Source of the DNA: Oscillospiraceae bacterium
Lineage (GTDB): Bacteria; Bacillota; Clostridia; Oscillospirales; CAG-272
Length of the DNA stretch: 64,000 bases
Assembly: GCA_015064415.1 (NCBI GenBank)
Contig: SVSG01000007.1
Coordinates: 17,858-81,857, forward strand
Direction of reading: 5' to 3'
The position numbers and the translations under genes are program-made. This document shows positions 1 to 8,798 of the stretch, piece by piece. Position 1 is the stretch's first letter. Every line of letters begins with the position of its first letter. Under the pieces are notes generated by a model. It was not told where the DNA came from, made no database searches, and was given only the letters and a program-made list of their open reading frames with translations.

Positions 1-998
1 ATGACGATGACGGAAACACTAGCAAGAATATCCAGACGCAACTCCGCGCCGCTGAGCACGAAGAAGAGCACGAAGATGGGTGCCGTCCACTTGTCGGCAC
101 GCTCCATAATGTCGGCAGAGAAGTCACACAGATTGCAGAACACGGTGCCAAGCATCATGCATACAAGCAAAGAGGAGAAGCCGATATGTACCTCACCGAT
201 GTGGAATTTAAGCATCGAGAGTGCCACGGTGAGCAGTACAAAGGTGATGGAAAGCGCCATACGCTTCGAGCCGGAGTGGAAGAAGCGCTCGCAAACCGTG
301 AAGAGATAACCCATCACGAAACCGAGCAGCAGCGAGAGCACGACCTCCAGAATGGGGTTGACAAGCACGGAAATAATGCTGATACCACCCTCACTGACAA
401 GCGCCTTGGCTACGCCAAAGGAGATAGAGAACACCACAAGACCCACGGCGTCATCCAGTGCGACGATGGGGAGCAAAAGGTCGGTGAGCTTGCCCTTTGC
501 CTTGTACTGGCGCACGACCATCAAGGTGGCGGCAGGAGCCGTGGCAGTAGCGATCGCACCGAGGATAATGGCGACGGGAATGGTCAGCACGTCGGGCATC
601 GCGAAGTGAAGCGCGATCAGCGCGCCGTCCACAAGCACTGCGGCGGCAATCGCCTGCAGGATGCCGATGACGGTTGCCTGCTTGCCAATGTGCTTCAGCT
701 CGGACAAACGGAACTCGTTGCCAATGGCAAAGGCGATGAAGCCGAGCGAGACGTTGGCAAGGATCTCAAAGGCGACGTTGGGCTCGCTCCCATCGATGCC
801 GAAGTCGGCCGCCGAGAAGCCGATGTGATCGATCGGCAATCCCAGAGCGGAAAGATCGATGGCACCAAGCAGGAAGGGGCCCACGACAAGACCCGCCAGC
901 AGATAGGCCGTGACGGCGGGGAGGTTGAAGAGCTTCGTGAGACGCGTCATCAGAAGTCCTGCCAGCATGGCAATGGAAATGGTGATCAGAAATTGCAT
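1..998 (-). CDS. cation:proton antiporter (CPA2/Kef-like membrane domain), truncated by window edge
   Basis: Minus-strand reading from ATG at 998 gives MQFLITISIAMLAGLLMTRLTKLFNLPAVTAYLLAGLVVGPFLLG..., multi-TM with the LxLPxVxxYLLxGxxxGP motif; open through position 1. The + strand ORFs here are antisense. Confidence 0.85.
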   Translation of the reverse strand, partial: MQFLITISIAMLAGLLMTRLTKLFNLPAVTAYLLAGLVVGPFLLGAIDLSALGLPIDHIGFSAADFGIDGSEPNVAFEILANVSLGFIAFAIGNEFRLSELKHIGKQATVIGILQAIAAAVLVDGALIALHFAMPDVLTIPVAIILGAIATATAPAATLMVVRQYKAKGKLTDLLLPIVALDDAVGLVVFSISFGVAKALVSEGGISIISVLVNPILEVVLSLLLGFVMGYLFTVCERFFHSGSKRMALSITFVLLTVALSMLKFHIGEVHIGFSSLLVCMMLGTVFCNLCDFSADIMERADKWTAPIFVLFFVLSGAELRLDILASVSVIV

Positions 999-1124
999 GA
1001 TAAGTCACTCTCTTTTCTATAAGTATATATTATAATAGAACATACTTTTTTATTATACTCCCGCGCGCGCGCCTTGTCAATAGCGTTACAAAAAAGTAAC
1101 AAAGTAAAGAGCACAACAAAAAAA

Positions 1125-1152
1125 GGAGCTGTCGCCCACGGGCGACAGCTCC
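1125..1152 (-). terminator. intrinsic terminator of the NCS2 permease gene
   Basis: GGAGCTGTCGCCC-(AC)-GGGCGACAGCTCC hairpin followed by a U-tract on the minus strand. Confidence 0.85.
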
Positions 1153-1168
1153 TTGGAGATTTTTTGAA

Positions 1169-2665
1169 TTAAACGACGGGAACGAAGAAGTAAACAAGGA
1201 AGAGTGCGGTGACCACAAGAGCCACGATGGAAACGTTCCACTGGGGCTTTTCGGGAGCTTCCTCACCCTCGCCCTTTTTGGAGAGTGCGTACTTGATCCA
1301 GTCAGCACCGTAAGCGATAGCGGACATCACGGTGAAGGAAACCATACCGATACCGATGCCCTTGGTGATGGAGTAGGAAAGCACCATGACCACAATGGTA
1401 AGGAAGGCGGTGGTGGCGTTGATCGCATTGCCGAAGTCCACGTTCTTGACGTTGTTCTTCATCATCAGCACGCCCACGTAAATAAGGGCTGCGGCGGTAG
1501 CGGCAGAGGGAATCATGGCAAACACGGGCATAGCGAAGATGGCAAGCAGGAACATGCAAGCGGTGGTGAAGGCGGTAAGACCGGTACGGCCGCCTGCGGA
1601 AACGCCGGCACCCGACTCCACAAAGGTGGTAACGGTGGAGGTGCCGAGCATAGCGCCTGCACAGGTCGCCACCGAGTCGGCGATCATGATCTTGCCGTAG
1701 TTGTGGGGCTTATCGTTCTCATCGGAGAGCACGCGGTTGCCGCTGCAGCATCCCACGATGGTGCCCATCGTATCAAACATATCGATCATGCACATGGTGA
1801 TGATCAGCATAATGACGGTGAAGATAGAGCCGGCAGGGAAACCGTCGGAGAAGACGGAGGTGAAGGAAGCGAATACACTGTCGTCACCCATGCTGAAGAA
1901 GTTGGAGAAGTTCTCCCAGAACTTCCAGGAAACGCCCTCGGAGCCGGTGATGATCTTGACGTTGGTCACGCCGAAGGGGATGCCGACGATGGTGGCACCG
2001 ATGATGCCGAGAATGACGGAGCCCTTGACGTTGAGCTTATCGAGAATGGCAATCAGGAACAGGCCGATCAGCGCCACAAGCGCAGGCTTGCAGGTGTCCC
2101 AGTTGGTGAAGTCGGCAAGAGCGACCTGGGTGTACTGGTTGGCCACGATCACGCCGGCATTCTGGAAGCCGATGTAAGCAATGAACAGACCGATACCCAC
2201 GGAGATGGCGGTACGAACGGGCAGGGGCATGCCGTCAAATACCAGCTCGCGGAAGGTCTTGCCCTTGATGGAGATCACGGACAAAAGCAGGAAGATCACG
2301 CCGGAGATCAGCACCATCATGAAGGCCTGACCAAGCGAGAAGCTGAAGCCGTAGGCATAGAAGCCGATGCCGCCGCCGATGATGCTGCCGACAAGGGAGT
2401 TCAGACCCATGCCGGAGGCCTGTGCCAGGGGCATCTTGGCCAGGAACGCCATCAGAAGCGTGCCGATGATCGCGCCGAACGCCGTAGCGATGAACAGCGA
2501 GGACCATCTGGGGTCTGCCGTGCCTGCGTACAGAATTTGGTTGGGGTTGACCGTCAGGATGTAAGCCATCGCAAGGAAGGTAACGATACCCGCGATGATC
2601 TCAGTCTTGACGCTTGTCTGCTTCTCTACGGGATCAAAGCCCAGAAGCTGTGCGAATTTCTTCAT
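1169..2665 (-). CDS. NCS2 family nucleobase (adenine/guanine/hypoxanthine) permease
   Basis: MKKFAQLLGFDPVEKQTSVKTEIIAGIVTFLAMAYILTVNP; RBS AGGAGG upstream. The tracked 2740 start is too close to the promoter TTGAAA-N17-TATAAT. Confidence 0.92.
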   Translation of the reverse strand: MKKFAQLLGFDPVEKQTSVKTEIIAGIVTFLAMAYILTVNPNQILYAGTADPRWSSLFIATAFGAIIGTLLMAFLAKMPLAQASGMGLNSLVGSIIGGGIGFYAYGFSFSLGQAFMMVLISGVIFLLLSVISIKGKTFRELVFDGMPLPVRTAISVGIGLFIAYIGFQNAGVIVANQYTQVALADFTNWDTCKPALVALIGLFLIAILDKLNVKGSVILGIIGATIVGIPFGVTNVKIITGSEGVSWKFWENFSNFFSMGDDSVFASFTSVFSDGFPAGSIFTVIMLIITMCMIDMFDTMGTIVGCCSGNRVLSDENDKPHNYGKIMIADSVATCAGAMLGTSTVTTFVESGAGVSAGGRTGLTAFTTACMFLLAIFAMPVFAMIPSAATAAALIYVGVLMMKNNVKNVDFGNAINATTAFLTIVVMVLSYSITKGIGIGMVSFTVMSAIAYGADWIKYALSKKGEGEEAPEKPQWNVSIVALVVTALFLVYFFVPVV

Positions 2666-2882
2666 GAAATCCTCCTTTTTTTGATGCTTTTCAGCATATT
2701 TTGACGGTGCGACGAATGCCGCCTCACCATTCTTCATCATTATATCACAAATTTTTCACTATTTCAACATAGATTGCAAAAAACTTTGTTTTTTAGCGTG
2801 TTTTTTGCGCGTCGATCAGGCGCGGCGGCACTAAGGCACGCGCTTTCGCGAAGCAGAAGCGACGTGCTCGCATCGCGCTTCG

Positions 2883-3415
2883 CGCGGGCGAGGACAACCG
2901 CCCTACGGGTTTGTGCATACCCGCATTACGCATCGCGGATGCGGGCCATTCGTGAATGGCCCCTACGGATTTGTGCGTAGACGGTTATGTATCGCGGATT
3001 GCGACGGGTTTGTGCGCTGATTTTCCGCTGAAGCGCGTGGCTATATTTGGCTCCCTTGTGCAAAGGGAGCTCCCGCGTAAGCGGGTGAGGGATTGTCGGC
3101 GCTTTACAATCCCTCCGCCTCCCCCGCCACGCCTGCGGCGAGCCGAGCTCGGCACCTCCCTTTACACAAGGGAGGCGTTTTGTAAGTGCGAACAATGCAG
3201 CATTACCGTTCTATGGGTTGTGCGTAGAAGGTTGTGCGTCGGGGATGGCGGGCCATTCGTGAATGGCCCCTACGGTTTGTGCGATTTCCCGCCAAACGGT
3301 GCGGCTTCCCGCGAACCGGTAGGGGCTGGCGCCTCGACAGCCCGTTTGTGTGTCAGGGATGGCATCCTCACCCGTCTCGCTTCGCGAGCTAGGTCGCCCC
3401 TACGGGTTTGTGCAT
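2883..3415. repeat. cluster of GTAGGGGC-type short palindromic repeats
   Basis: GGGCCATTCGTGAATGGCCCCTACGG occurs identically at 2943-2968 and 3250-3275; related copies near 2885, 3320 and 3385. Confidence 0.75.
3051..3174. repeat. MITE-like element with 19-bp terminal inverted repeats
   Basis: CTCCCTTGTGCAAAGGGAG (3051-3069) versus CTCCCTTTACACAAGGGAG (3156-3174): 18/19 complementary; internal AGGGATTGT...ACAATCCCT. Confidence 0.7.
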
Positions 3416-3447
3416 TTACCCGCCAAACGGTATGAGTTTTTCAAGTA

Positions 3448-3535
3448 AAAAAGGATGCACCATGAGATGCACCCCTGTTTGTGTAAGGATTTTGGAAGGG
3501 GTGCGGGGGAACTTTTTCTAAAAAAGTTCCCCCGC
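3448..3535. repeat. dispersed 3'-end stem-loop repeat (copy E1)
   Basis: AAAAAAGGATGC...TTTGTGTAAGGATTTTGGAAGGGGTGCGGGGGAACTTTTT-cta-AAAAAGTTCCCCCGC; 15-bp perfect stem at 3503-3535. Confidence 0.75.
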
Positions 3536-3550
3536 ATATCTCCTTCCCCC

Positions 3551-4354
3551 TTATTTCTCCACAGCGCGGCGGATGTTCCAATCGTTGGCTTCCAGCGCCG
3601 CGATGGCGGTCTGCTCGTCGCAGTCAAGAATGGCGCTGGTGATACGGATCACGCGCCCGCGCAACTTGATGTTGGAGGGCTTTAAGTTGATCATCATATT
3701 CTCGTACACCTTGCCCGTCTGGGTCATGGCGCAGGTGGTCAGCATGTTCATCACCATCTTGTGCGCGGTGCCTGCCTTGAGGCGCGTGGAGCCGGTGATG
3801 ACCTCCGCACCCGTGTCGGTGATGATGGTCACGTCGGCGCATTTTTCGATGGGTGTGTCAAAATTCGAGGTCAACGCTACCGTCTTTGCGCCACGCGCGC
3901 GGGCCTCGTTGAGGGCCCCCACCACGTAGGCGGCACCGCCCGCGACAGAGACGCCCACCAGCACGTCACCCGCGCCGATGCCCGCGTTTTGCACGTCGGC
4001 CATGCCCTTTTCCTCCTTGTCCTCCTCACCCTCGCCGGCGGTGAACATGCGTTCCTTGCCGCCCGCAATGATACCCTGTACCATGTCGGGGGAAACGCCG
4101 AAGGTGGGGGGACACTCGGCGGCATCCAGTACACCAAGGCGACCCGAGGTGCCCGCACCGATAAAGAACAGACGGTGCCCGTTTTGGAAGGCCTCGGCCA
4201 CCAGATCCACGGCCTTGGCGATCTCGGGCGCGGCTTTCTCTACGGCAAGCACGGCGTTCCGGTTTTCGCGGCACATCGCCGCCACTTGCTCGGCAGAGCT
4301 CATTTTGTCAAAATGCATCGTATAGGGGTTTCTCATTTCTGTTTTCAGCATCAT
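3551..4354 (-). CDS. murQ: N-acetylmuramic acid 6-phosphate etherase
   Basis: FFIGAGTSGRLGVLDAAECPPTFG and SIS-domain motifs; C-terminal UBA-like tail. Confidence 0.95.
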   Translation of the reverse strand: MMLKTEMRNPYTMHFDKMSSAEQVAAMCRENRNAVLAVEKAAPEIAKAVDLVAEAFQNGHRLFFIGAGTSGRLGVLDAAECPPTFGVSPDMVQGIIAGGKERMFTAGEGEEDKEEKGMADVQNAGIGAGDVLVGVSVAGGAAYVVGALNEARARGAKTVALTSNFDTPIEKCADVTIITDTGAEVITGSTRLKAGTAHKMVMNMLTTCAMTQTGKVYENMMINLKPSNIKLRGRVIRITSAILDCDEQTAIAALEANDWNIRRAVEK

Positions 4355-4356
4355 TT

Positions 4357-5505
4357 TTACTCCTTTGTGATCTCAGCGTAAGTGCTTTCAAAATTTTTCT
4401 CGAAGGTCTGCGCCGGCTCGCCCAGCATCCGCGCGGCATAGTGGCACGCGCCGAAGATGGGGGGCAGGGTGGGGATAATAAACTCGTACCCGCTCCCCTG
4501 TAAAAGCTCCATTACAATGTCGCGGTCGCGCGTAAGCCCGCCTGCCAGAATGACGCGGTTGCCCGTGTCGTAGAGGGTGGTGGCGCTGTCCAGCGTTTGC
4601 ATAAGGATGTCGGCGCGGATCCGCAGAATGCGCCGTGCGATCCCGTCCCCTTTGCGATAGGCATCAAACACGGTCTTTGCAAGGGCGGCGATCTTTTCCA
4701 TCGGGAGCGCGTACAGCTTGGTAATGTTGTCGAAGATGCCGCCGCCAAGCTCCGCTTGCAGCATGGGGAGAAGGGTGGTGGGCGGTCCCAGGCGATCCTC
4801 GGCGGCAAGTGCCTCCATAATGCCGTCTCTTGCAATGGCGAAGCCGCTGAAGCCGTCGTCAAACAGGTATCCCCAGCCGCCAAAGCGCACAAATTCGGTC
4901 GGCGTTTTGGCAAAAACCGAGGAGCCCGTGCCCATGATGGCCATCACGCACCGCTCGAAATACGGCGTGCTGTAAATGACGTTGTAGGCGTCGTTTCGCA
5001 CCTCGATGCGCACGCCGGGATAGGCCTTTTTGAGGAAGGAGAGCACCGCGCGGCGGTTGCTTTCCACCCCGCAGCCGGCAATGCCCGCAAAGATGGCGGA
5101 AATGCCGTTTTCTCGTACCGTCAGGGCATCAATTCCTTGTTTCAGGGTGGTTTTGGCGGCCTCTATGCCGTAGACGTTGGGGTTGGTGCCGCTCAGCTTT
5201 TCGCGCGCCAGCACGTGTCCGTTCTCGTCGAAAAGGACGAACTCGGTCTTCGTGCCACCGCCGTCAATGCCGATCATCAGCTTGCCCTTGTCGGGGCTTT
5301 GGGCGCCAAGCAGCCGATCTACCGAGACGCCCAGTGCCTCGGCCAGCAGACAGAGGTTGGAGACGTCGGGCGAGGAGAGCCCGTTTTCCCATTTGGAAAT
5401 GTTTTGCGGGGTCAGATACAGCTTTTGTGCCAGCTCCGATTGTGTCAGACCCAACGCCTTTCTGAAATGGCGGATGTTTTCGCCTAAGCGATCGGGGGTG
5501 TGCAT
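4357..5505 (-). CDS. XRE-type HTH fused to BadF/BadG/BcrA/BcrD-type (GlcNAc/MurNAc kinase-like) ATPase
   Basis: N-term LGENIRHFRKALGLTQSELAQKLYLTPQNISKWENG (HTH_3), then MIGIDGGGTKTEFVLFDENG (ASKHA kinase). AAAGGAGGG RBS before ATG 5505; 2 nt from murQ. Confidence 0.92.
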   Translation of the reverse strand: MHTPDRLGENIRHFRKALGLTQSELAQKLYLTPQNISKWENGLSSPDVSNLCLLAEALGVSVDRLLGAQSPDKGKLMIGIDGGGTKTEFVLFDENGHVLAREKLSGTNPNVYGIEAAKTTLKQGIDALTVRENGISAIFAGIAGCGVESNRRAVLSFLKKAYPGVRIEVRNDAYNVIYSTPYFERCVMAIMGTGSSVFAKTPTEFVRFGGWGYLFDDGFSGFAIARDGIMEALAAEDRLGPPTTLLPMLQAELGGGIFDNITKLYALPMEKIAALAKTVFDAYRKGDGIARRILRIRADILMQTLDSATTLYDTGNRVILAGGLTRDRDIVMELLQGSGYEFIIPTLPPIFGACHYAARMLGEPAQTFEKNFESTYAEITKE

Positions 5506-5535
5506 GCGATCCCTCCTTTGCACGTTGTCACCTTT

Positions 5536-5564
5536 ATTATATCGCACCTTGGTGGAATTTTCAA
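5536..5564 (-). promoter_or_regulatory. sigma-A-like promoter TTGAAA-N17-TATAAT for the XRE-kinase/murQ operon
   Basis: attata at 5536-5541 and tttcaa at 5559-5564 (minus strand), spacer 17; CACC-NN-GGTG dyad in the spacer. Confidence 0.8.
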
Positions 5565-5620
5565 GTGCATGTTCGGATATTTGCACAAAAATACAACCTC
5601 TGGTTGAATTTTGCAAAAAA

Positions 5621-5650
5621 GAAACGGGATGCCGCGCGGCATCCCGTTTC
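5621..5650 (-). terminator. intrinsic terminator of the DUF1508 gene
   Basis: GAAACGGGATGCCGCGCGGCATCCCGTTTC palindrome with U-tract on minus. Confidence 0.85.
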
Positions 5651-5659
5651 TGATCCATA

Positions 5660-6382
5660 TCAATCATCCATATCCTTGCTGATCTCGATGCGGCCCTCGC
5701 AGTTGGTGATCACGCTTTGAATGCCGTTTTTGCAGCTGGACTTTTGCGTGTAGCCCTGCGTGCAGGCAAGCAGCTGTTGACCGTTCGAGGCGAACAGACG
5801 GAAGCGGTACTTGCCGCCCTTGTCCATGTAAAGCTCAAACTTGGGGAACTTCAGCGTGGTGGTGTTGACCAGCGTCTGATCCTCCACGGGTACGCTCTTG
5901 GCGATCTTGGCAACGCTTTCCACGGCGCTGCGGCAGGTGGCGGCGGTGGCGTAGGTCTGTGCGCCCTTGGCGATGACCTCCTTGTTGCCGGCAACCACTA
6001 CGTAAACGAAACGTCCGTCCTTGGTGGGCTTGACGACCATGTAACCCTTGATGGCGGCAATACGGTCCTTTTCCGCTTGCTCGGCGGCCAGGCGCTCCTG
6101 CTCGATACGCTCCTGCTCGGCCTTGTTGGCGGCTCTGGTCGCGGCGGCCTTTTTGGCGGCATCCGAGCGCTTTTGCGCGGCGGCCTGCTCCTCAGCGGCC
6201 TTGGCGGCTTCTTCCTGCTTTTTGCGTTCTTCCTCGGCGGCCTTTTCAGCGGCCAGCTTCTTGGCGGCGGCCAGCGCAGCGGCCTTGCGCTCAGCTTCGG
6301 CCTTCTCAGCGGCGGCCTTTTCGGTGGCAGCGCGTTCCTCGGCCTCTACTTGTGCTTTTTTCTTTTTTCCGGAAAATAACAT
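5660..6382 (-). CDS. Ala/Lys/Glu-rich coiled-coil protein with two C-terminal DUF1508 (YegP-like) repeats
   Basis: KAAAEKAEAERKAAALAAAKK... then GYMVVKPTKDGRFVYVVVAGNKEVIAKGAQTYATAATC and FELYMDKGGKYRFRLFASNGQQLLACTQGYTQKSSC. Confidence 0.75.
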   Translation of the reverse strand: MLFSGKKKKAQVEAEERAATEKAAAEKAEAERKAAALAAAKKLAAEKAAEEERKKQEEAAKAAEEQAAAQKRSDAAKKAAATRAANKAEQERIEQERLAAEQAEKDRIAAIKGYMVVKPTKDGRFVYVVVAGNKEVIAKGAQTYATAATCRSAVESVAKIAKSVPVEDQTLVNTTTLKFPKFELYMDKGGKYRFRLFASNGQQLLACTQGYTQKSSCKNGIQSVITNCEGRIEISKDMDD

Positions 6383-6483
6383 AGGTGGAGTCCTCCCTTT
6401 TCATATATGATACTATCATTTTATCACGAAATCGGGGCAAACGCAACACTTTTTCGACATTTTTTTATACAAAAGGTAAAAAA

Positions 6484-6507
6484 GTCCCACACCCGCGGGT
6501 GTGGGAC
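6484..6507 (-). terminator. intrinsic terminator of the sodium-dependent transporter gene
   Basis: GTCCCACACCCGCGGGTGTGGGAC perfect palindrome, U-rich on minus. Confidence 0.8.
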
Positions 6508-6516
6508 GAGGTGAGA

Positions 6517-7896
6517 TCAGATCTTGACAATGCCAAAGGCGTCCAGCACGGAGGAAATCAGGATCGCCAACAGAAAAACGGGGGCCACGTAGCGGATGGT
6601 GACGGTAAACAGGCGCCGCCAGCCGAACTTGCCGGAGCACTCGATCTCCTCCACCACGGTGGAGGGCTTGATCACGAAGCCCACGAACACGCAGGTGATC
6701 AGCGCAAGGAGCGGCATCATGATGCTGTTGGAAATAAAGTCAAACAGATCCAGTATCTGCATGCCAAGCACCTTGAAGGAGCTCCACGCGCTGTAACCGA
6801 GCGAGGAGGGAAGCCCCAACAAAAGGCAGACGCCAAGCACGGCAAGGCAGCAGAGCTTGCGATCCCACTTGAATTTGTCCATCAGGGTAGAAACAACCGT
6901 TTCCATGAGGGAGATCGAGGAGGTCAGCGCCGCCAGAAGGACGGTCACGAAAAAGACGAAGCCGATGACACCGCCGCCCGGCATGCGTTCAAAGACCTGC
7001 GGCAGTACCCCGAACATCAAGGACGGCCCCTTGCCGAGCGCGGCGGGATCGCCGCCGCTGAAGGCATAGCAGGCGGGAACGATCAGAAGCCCCGCTAAGA
7101 TCGCCACGCCCGTGTCGAAAATTTCGATCTGGTGCACCGATCTTTCAATACTGATCTCCTTTTTCATATAGGAGCCGTAGGTGATCATGATGCCCATGGC
7201 CAGCGACATCGAGTAAAAAAGCTGTCCCATGGCGGCGACCACGGTCATGACGGAAAACTTGGAAAAGTCGGGCTTGAGGTAGTATGCGACGCCCGCGCCC
7301 GCCCCGTCGGTGGTGGCAAGCATGTAGATCACGATGAAGATCATCAGCATGATCAGCACCGGCATCATGAATTTGCTGACCTTTTCCACACCCTTTTGCA
7401 CGCCAAAGAGCACCACAAGGGCAGTGAGGGCGACAAACAAAAGGAACCACAGGACCGGCTCAAACGGCTGTGAAATAAAGCCGCCGAAGTAGGTTTCCTT
7501 CGCCATTTCGCCGCCCTCGCCCAAAAGAAACCCAAAGGCGTATTTGGTGACCCAGCCGCCGATGACCGAGTAATAGGGCAGGATGATGGCGGGGATGGCG
7601 GCGGCCAGATACCCAAGGAAGGCGAAACGGTGATCAAGAGACTTGAAGGCGGAGACGGGGCTTTTGCCCGTTTTGCGCCCGATGGCGATCTCCGCGATCA
7701 TCAAAGAAAAGCCGAAGGTGAGGGAAAGCAGGATATAGACAAGCAGGAAAATGCCGCCGCCGTACTTGGCGGCAAGATAGGGGAAGCGCCAGATGTTGCC
7801 CAGCCCCACAGCGGAGCCCGCCGCGGCAAGGACAAAGCCGATCTTACCCGTAAAGGAGCCGCGCTTGGTGGCGGCATGCGGCGTTGTTTCGTTCAT
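6517..7896 (-). CDS. sodium-dependent transporter, NSS/SNF family
   Basis: GKIGFVLAAAGSAVGLGNIWRFPYLAAKYGGGIFLLVYI hallmark. Confidence 0.95.
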   Translation of the reverse strand: MNETTPHAATKRGSFTGKIGFVLAAAGSAVGLGNIWRFPYLAAKYGGGIFLLVYILLSLTFGFSLMIAEIAIGRKTGKSPVSAFKSLDHRFAFLGYLAAAIPAIILPYYSVIGGWVTKYAFGFLLGEGGEMAKETYFGGFISQPFEPVLWFLLFVALTALVVLFGVQKGVEKVSKFMMPVLIMLMIFIVIYMLATTDGAGAGVAYYLKPDFSKFSVMTVVAAMGQLFYSMSLAMGIMITYGSYMKKEISIERSVHQIEIFDTGVAILAGLLIVPACYAFSGGDPAALGKGPSLMFGVLPQVFERMPGGGVIGFVFFVTVLLAALTSSISLMETVVSTLMDKFKWDRKLCCLAVLGVCLLLGLPSSLGYSAWSSFKVLGMQILDLFDFISNSIMMPLLALITCVFVGFVIKPSTVVEEIECSGKFGWRRLFTVTIRYVAPVFLLAILISSVLDAFGIVKI

Positions 7897-7988
7897 ATAA
7901 ACCTCTCTTTGAATTTCACATAATATATTATTATACCACAAAGGCGTACACTTTGCAACAGAAAAACGCCCTCCTGCGGGAGAGCGTT

Positions 7989-8576
7989 TCAAATAGGCGG
8001 GAGCGCGGCGGCCGCGCGCGCGAATTCCTCGCGTGTGGCGATGACGTTGAGTGCGGCTAAAAGGGCGTTGGGCGTCATCCCTGCGGGCAGGGCAAACGCC
8101 TTTGCCAGCGCGTCGCGCCGCGCGGCGCTGTTTTGCGCACCCGTAAGGCCGTATTCAAACAGATCGGTCTTGGTGATCGGCTCGCGTTGGGGGAGCGTGT
8201 CGGCGGCAAAAGGGGAGAGCAGATCGTAAAGCAGCTGTTGTTCCTGCCCCTCCACGCCAAGGAACCCTTCGGCGGAGGGCTCTTGCTTGCGCCGTTCTTT
8301 GCCCGCAATTTGCGGCACGTATAGGGGGATAATGCGCTCTTTTGGCACAGCGGAGCCGATGTGCGCGCGGATCAGCTTGCCCGCCCCGTCGGGGTCGGTC
8401 AGTACGATAAGGGGGGATCTTTGCGCCAGCGCGCGAAAGAGCGCCAGCTTCTCCTTTTGCTTGAAGATGCCGAAGCCCTGTGTGCAAAGGATCTGTCCTT
8501 CCATCACGCAAAGCAAGCGCAGTCGGTCGTATTTGCCCTCCACGATCACGGGATAGGCGATTTTCAGTTTTTCCAT
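7989..8576 (-). CDS. rnmV: ribonuclease M5 (Toprim)
   Basis: PVIVEGKYDRLRL...GFGIF...LIVLTDPDGAGKLIR Toprim motifs. Confidence 0.9.
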   Translation of the reverse strand: MEKLKIAYPVIVEGKYDRLRLLCVMEGQILCTQGFGIFKQKEKLALFRALAQRSPLIVLTDPDGAGKLIRAHIGSAVPKERIIPLYVPQIAGKERRKQEPSAEGFLGVEGQEQQLLYDLLSPFAADTLPQREPITKTDLFEYGLTGAQNSAARRDALAKAFALPAGMTPNALLAALNVIATREEFARAAAALPPI

Positions 8577-8737
8577 AGTGTTCCTATCCTTTCGGGAAGA
8601 TTACCCTTGGCATAGCCGAGGGGAGCGGTCTGTTTTGCGGGCGAACACTATTCGCCTCTACAATATTGCAGGATGCCGCACCGTTTGACGGGGATGGCAT
8701 ATATCTTTTTGCAAGCAAAGCGGCTGTGCGCCAATTC

Positions 8738-8798
8738 CTTTTATGTAAAAGTTTTGAAAGGGTCATAGGGAAAACTTTTTTAAAAGTTTTCCCTATAC
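8738..8798. repeat. dispersed 3'-end stem-loop repeat (copy E2)
   Basis: TTTTATGTAAAAGTTTTGAAAGGGTCATAGGGAAAACTTTT-tt-AAAAGTTTTCCCTAT; perfect 15-bp stem 8765-8796. Confidence 0.7.

Noticed and set aside
186-1022. 278-aa + strand ORF at the left edge
   Set aside because: Antisense to a clear membrane antiporter on the minus strand; His/Asp/Gly-rich non-protein-like composition.
2666-2745. Possible purine riboswitch upstream of the NCS2 permease
   Set aside because: The leader after the promoter is only about 70 nt, and I cannot identify the conserved purine-aptamer loop sequences.
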